64,000 nucleotides of DNA, from the NCBI RefSeq assembly GCF_001614315.2, contig NZ_LVEG02000007.1:62001-126000 (forward strand), written 5' to 3'. This document shows, one piece after another, positions 63,653 to 64,000 of the stretch. The notes beneath the pieces are model-generated. The model worked only from the letters and a program-made list of their open reading frames with translations, did not search any database and was not told the origin of the DNA. The stretch is from Halofilum ochraceum. GTDB taxonomy: Bacteria > Pseudomonadota > Gammaproteobacteria > XJ16 > Halofilaceae. Position numbers and translations under genes: made by a program. The first letter of the stretch is position 1; each line of letters starts with the position of its first letter.

Positions 63653-63663
63653 TGGATCGCGGG

Positions 63664-64000
63664 TCAGCGCTGACCGATGGGCATCACTCGCGTGCCCTCG
63701 GTGATCGTTCTGGACGGCTGGAGTACCACGGTCTCGCCCTCGCTGAGGCCCTCCCGGATTTCGACGTCGAGTCCACCCTCGTGGCCAATCTGCACGCCAC
63801 GCCGTTGGGCAATGCCATCGGCGATCACGTACACCGCGTAGCCGTCGTCGGTCTCGAAAAGGGCGTTCTCGGGGATCTGCACGACGTCTTCCGCGGACCA
63901 GAGGATGAACTCCGCCTCCACCCGATAGGCGTCGCCGAGGCCCCGCCACCGTGAATGCGGGGCGGTGATTTCGGCGATCACGCGGACACGCTGTTCCTCG
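63664..64000 (-). CDS. RND efflux periplasmic adaptor (HlyD/MFP family), 3' part
   Basis: The gene enters from the right edge; about 111 codons are visible. The segment VVQIPENALFETDDGYAVYVIADGIAQRRGVQIG is the membrane-proximal part of a membrane fusion protein, with VPxxAL-like strand and the closing VVLQPSRTITEG. The partner pump genes would lie upstream, beyond the window. It is convergent with the OhrR-like gene. Confidence 0.85.
   Translation of the reverse strand, partial: EEQRVRVIAEITAPHSRWRGLGDAYRVEAEFILWSAEDVVQIPENALFETDDGYAVYVIADGIAQRRGVQIGHEGGLDVEIREGLSEGETVVLQPSRTITEGTRVMPIGQR

Overview
The window is 64 kb of gene-dense, GC-rich bacterial chromosome. The gene families and style (RlmD, YidD, OmpR/PhoQ-type two-component genes, GlxA-type AraC regulator, FNR and Fur boxes) indicate a gammaproteobacterium. 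Ectoine synthesis genes, a full-looking ectoine breakdown cluster, several K+/H+ and Na+/H+ antiporters and a mechanosensitive channel suggest a moderate halophile. An Ectothiorhodospiraceae-like organism is my best guess; this is inference from gene content only. I saw no rRNA, tRNA, prophage, transposase or CRISPR array.

Left part (1-13972): the end of a TrkA-N (RCK) protein, a tandem universal stress protein, an NhaP2-type K+/H+ antiporter and an MscS-like channel; then a stand-alone Popeye-like membrane module, an OsmC peroxiredoxin divergent from a GlxA-type regulator, and a zinc alcohol dehydrogenase. Next is a fermentative arginine block: a near-perfect FNR/ANR box, an NhaC-family transporter in the usual place of ArcD, then arcA, arcB and arcC. 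A second FNR box at class II spacing precedes another universal stress protein.

Middle-left (13973-30324): two inverted pairs of REP-like palindromes, then the ectoine catabolic operon on the minus strand (PLP lyase, doeB, doeA, eutA-like) with the Lrp-type regulator doeX divergent. The PLP enzyme looks more like diaminopropionate ammonia-lyase than an ordinary threonine dehydratase. After it come envelope proteins, thiopurine methyltransferase, a membrane Ser/Thr kinase with its sensor part C-terminal to the kinase, a LysM lipoprotein, a class III cyclase fused to an FHA domain, an overlapping DUF4177-yidD-TM2 trio, and a Fur-controlled TonB-dependent receptor.

Middle-right (30325-48150): a tRNA-queuosine mannosyltransferase-like enzyme, small membrane proteins, a YbjQ - membrane YbjQ - M48 protease operon, a two-RCK K+ channel, a CAD-type alcohol dehydrogenase with rlmD, an orphan ECF sigma factor, a PepSY-response regulator-histidine kinase operon, bioD and an HPF-like protein.

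Right part (48155-64000): an ectoine synthesis locus that is broken or rearranged. ectR-like marR, a 59-codon aspartokinase remnant, ectA and ectC run in one direction, and ectB is absent. Then a TraB-family protein, a 228-bp element bounded by 16-bp inverted repeats, the TIGR03546/TIGR03545 pair, a hybrid histidine kinase whose first receiver has Glu in place of the phospho-acceptor Asp, MltD, an OhrR-like regulator and the end of an RND/HlyD adaptor gene.

Most genes are complete. The coding calls rest on codon-level reading, motifs and neighbours; start codons were moved inward wherever a ribosome binding site or the family N-terminus favoured it.
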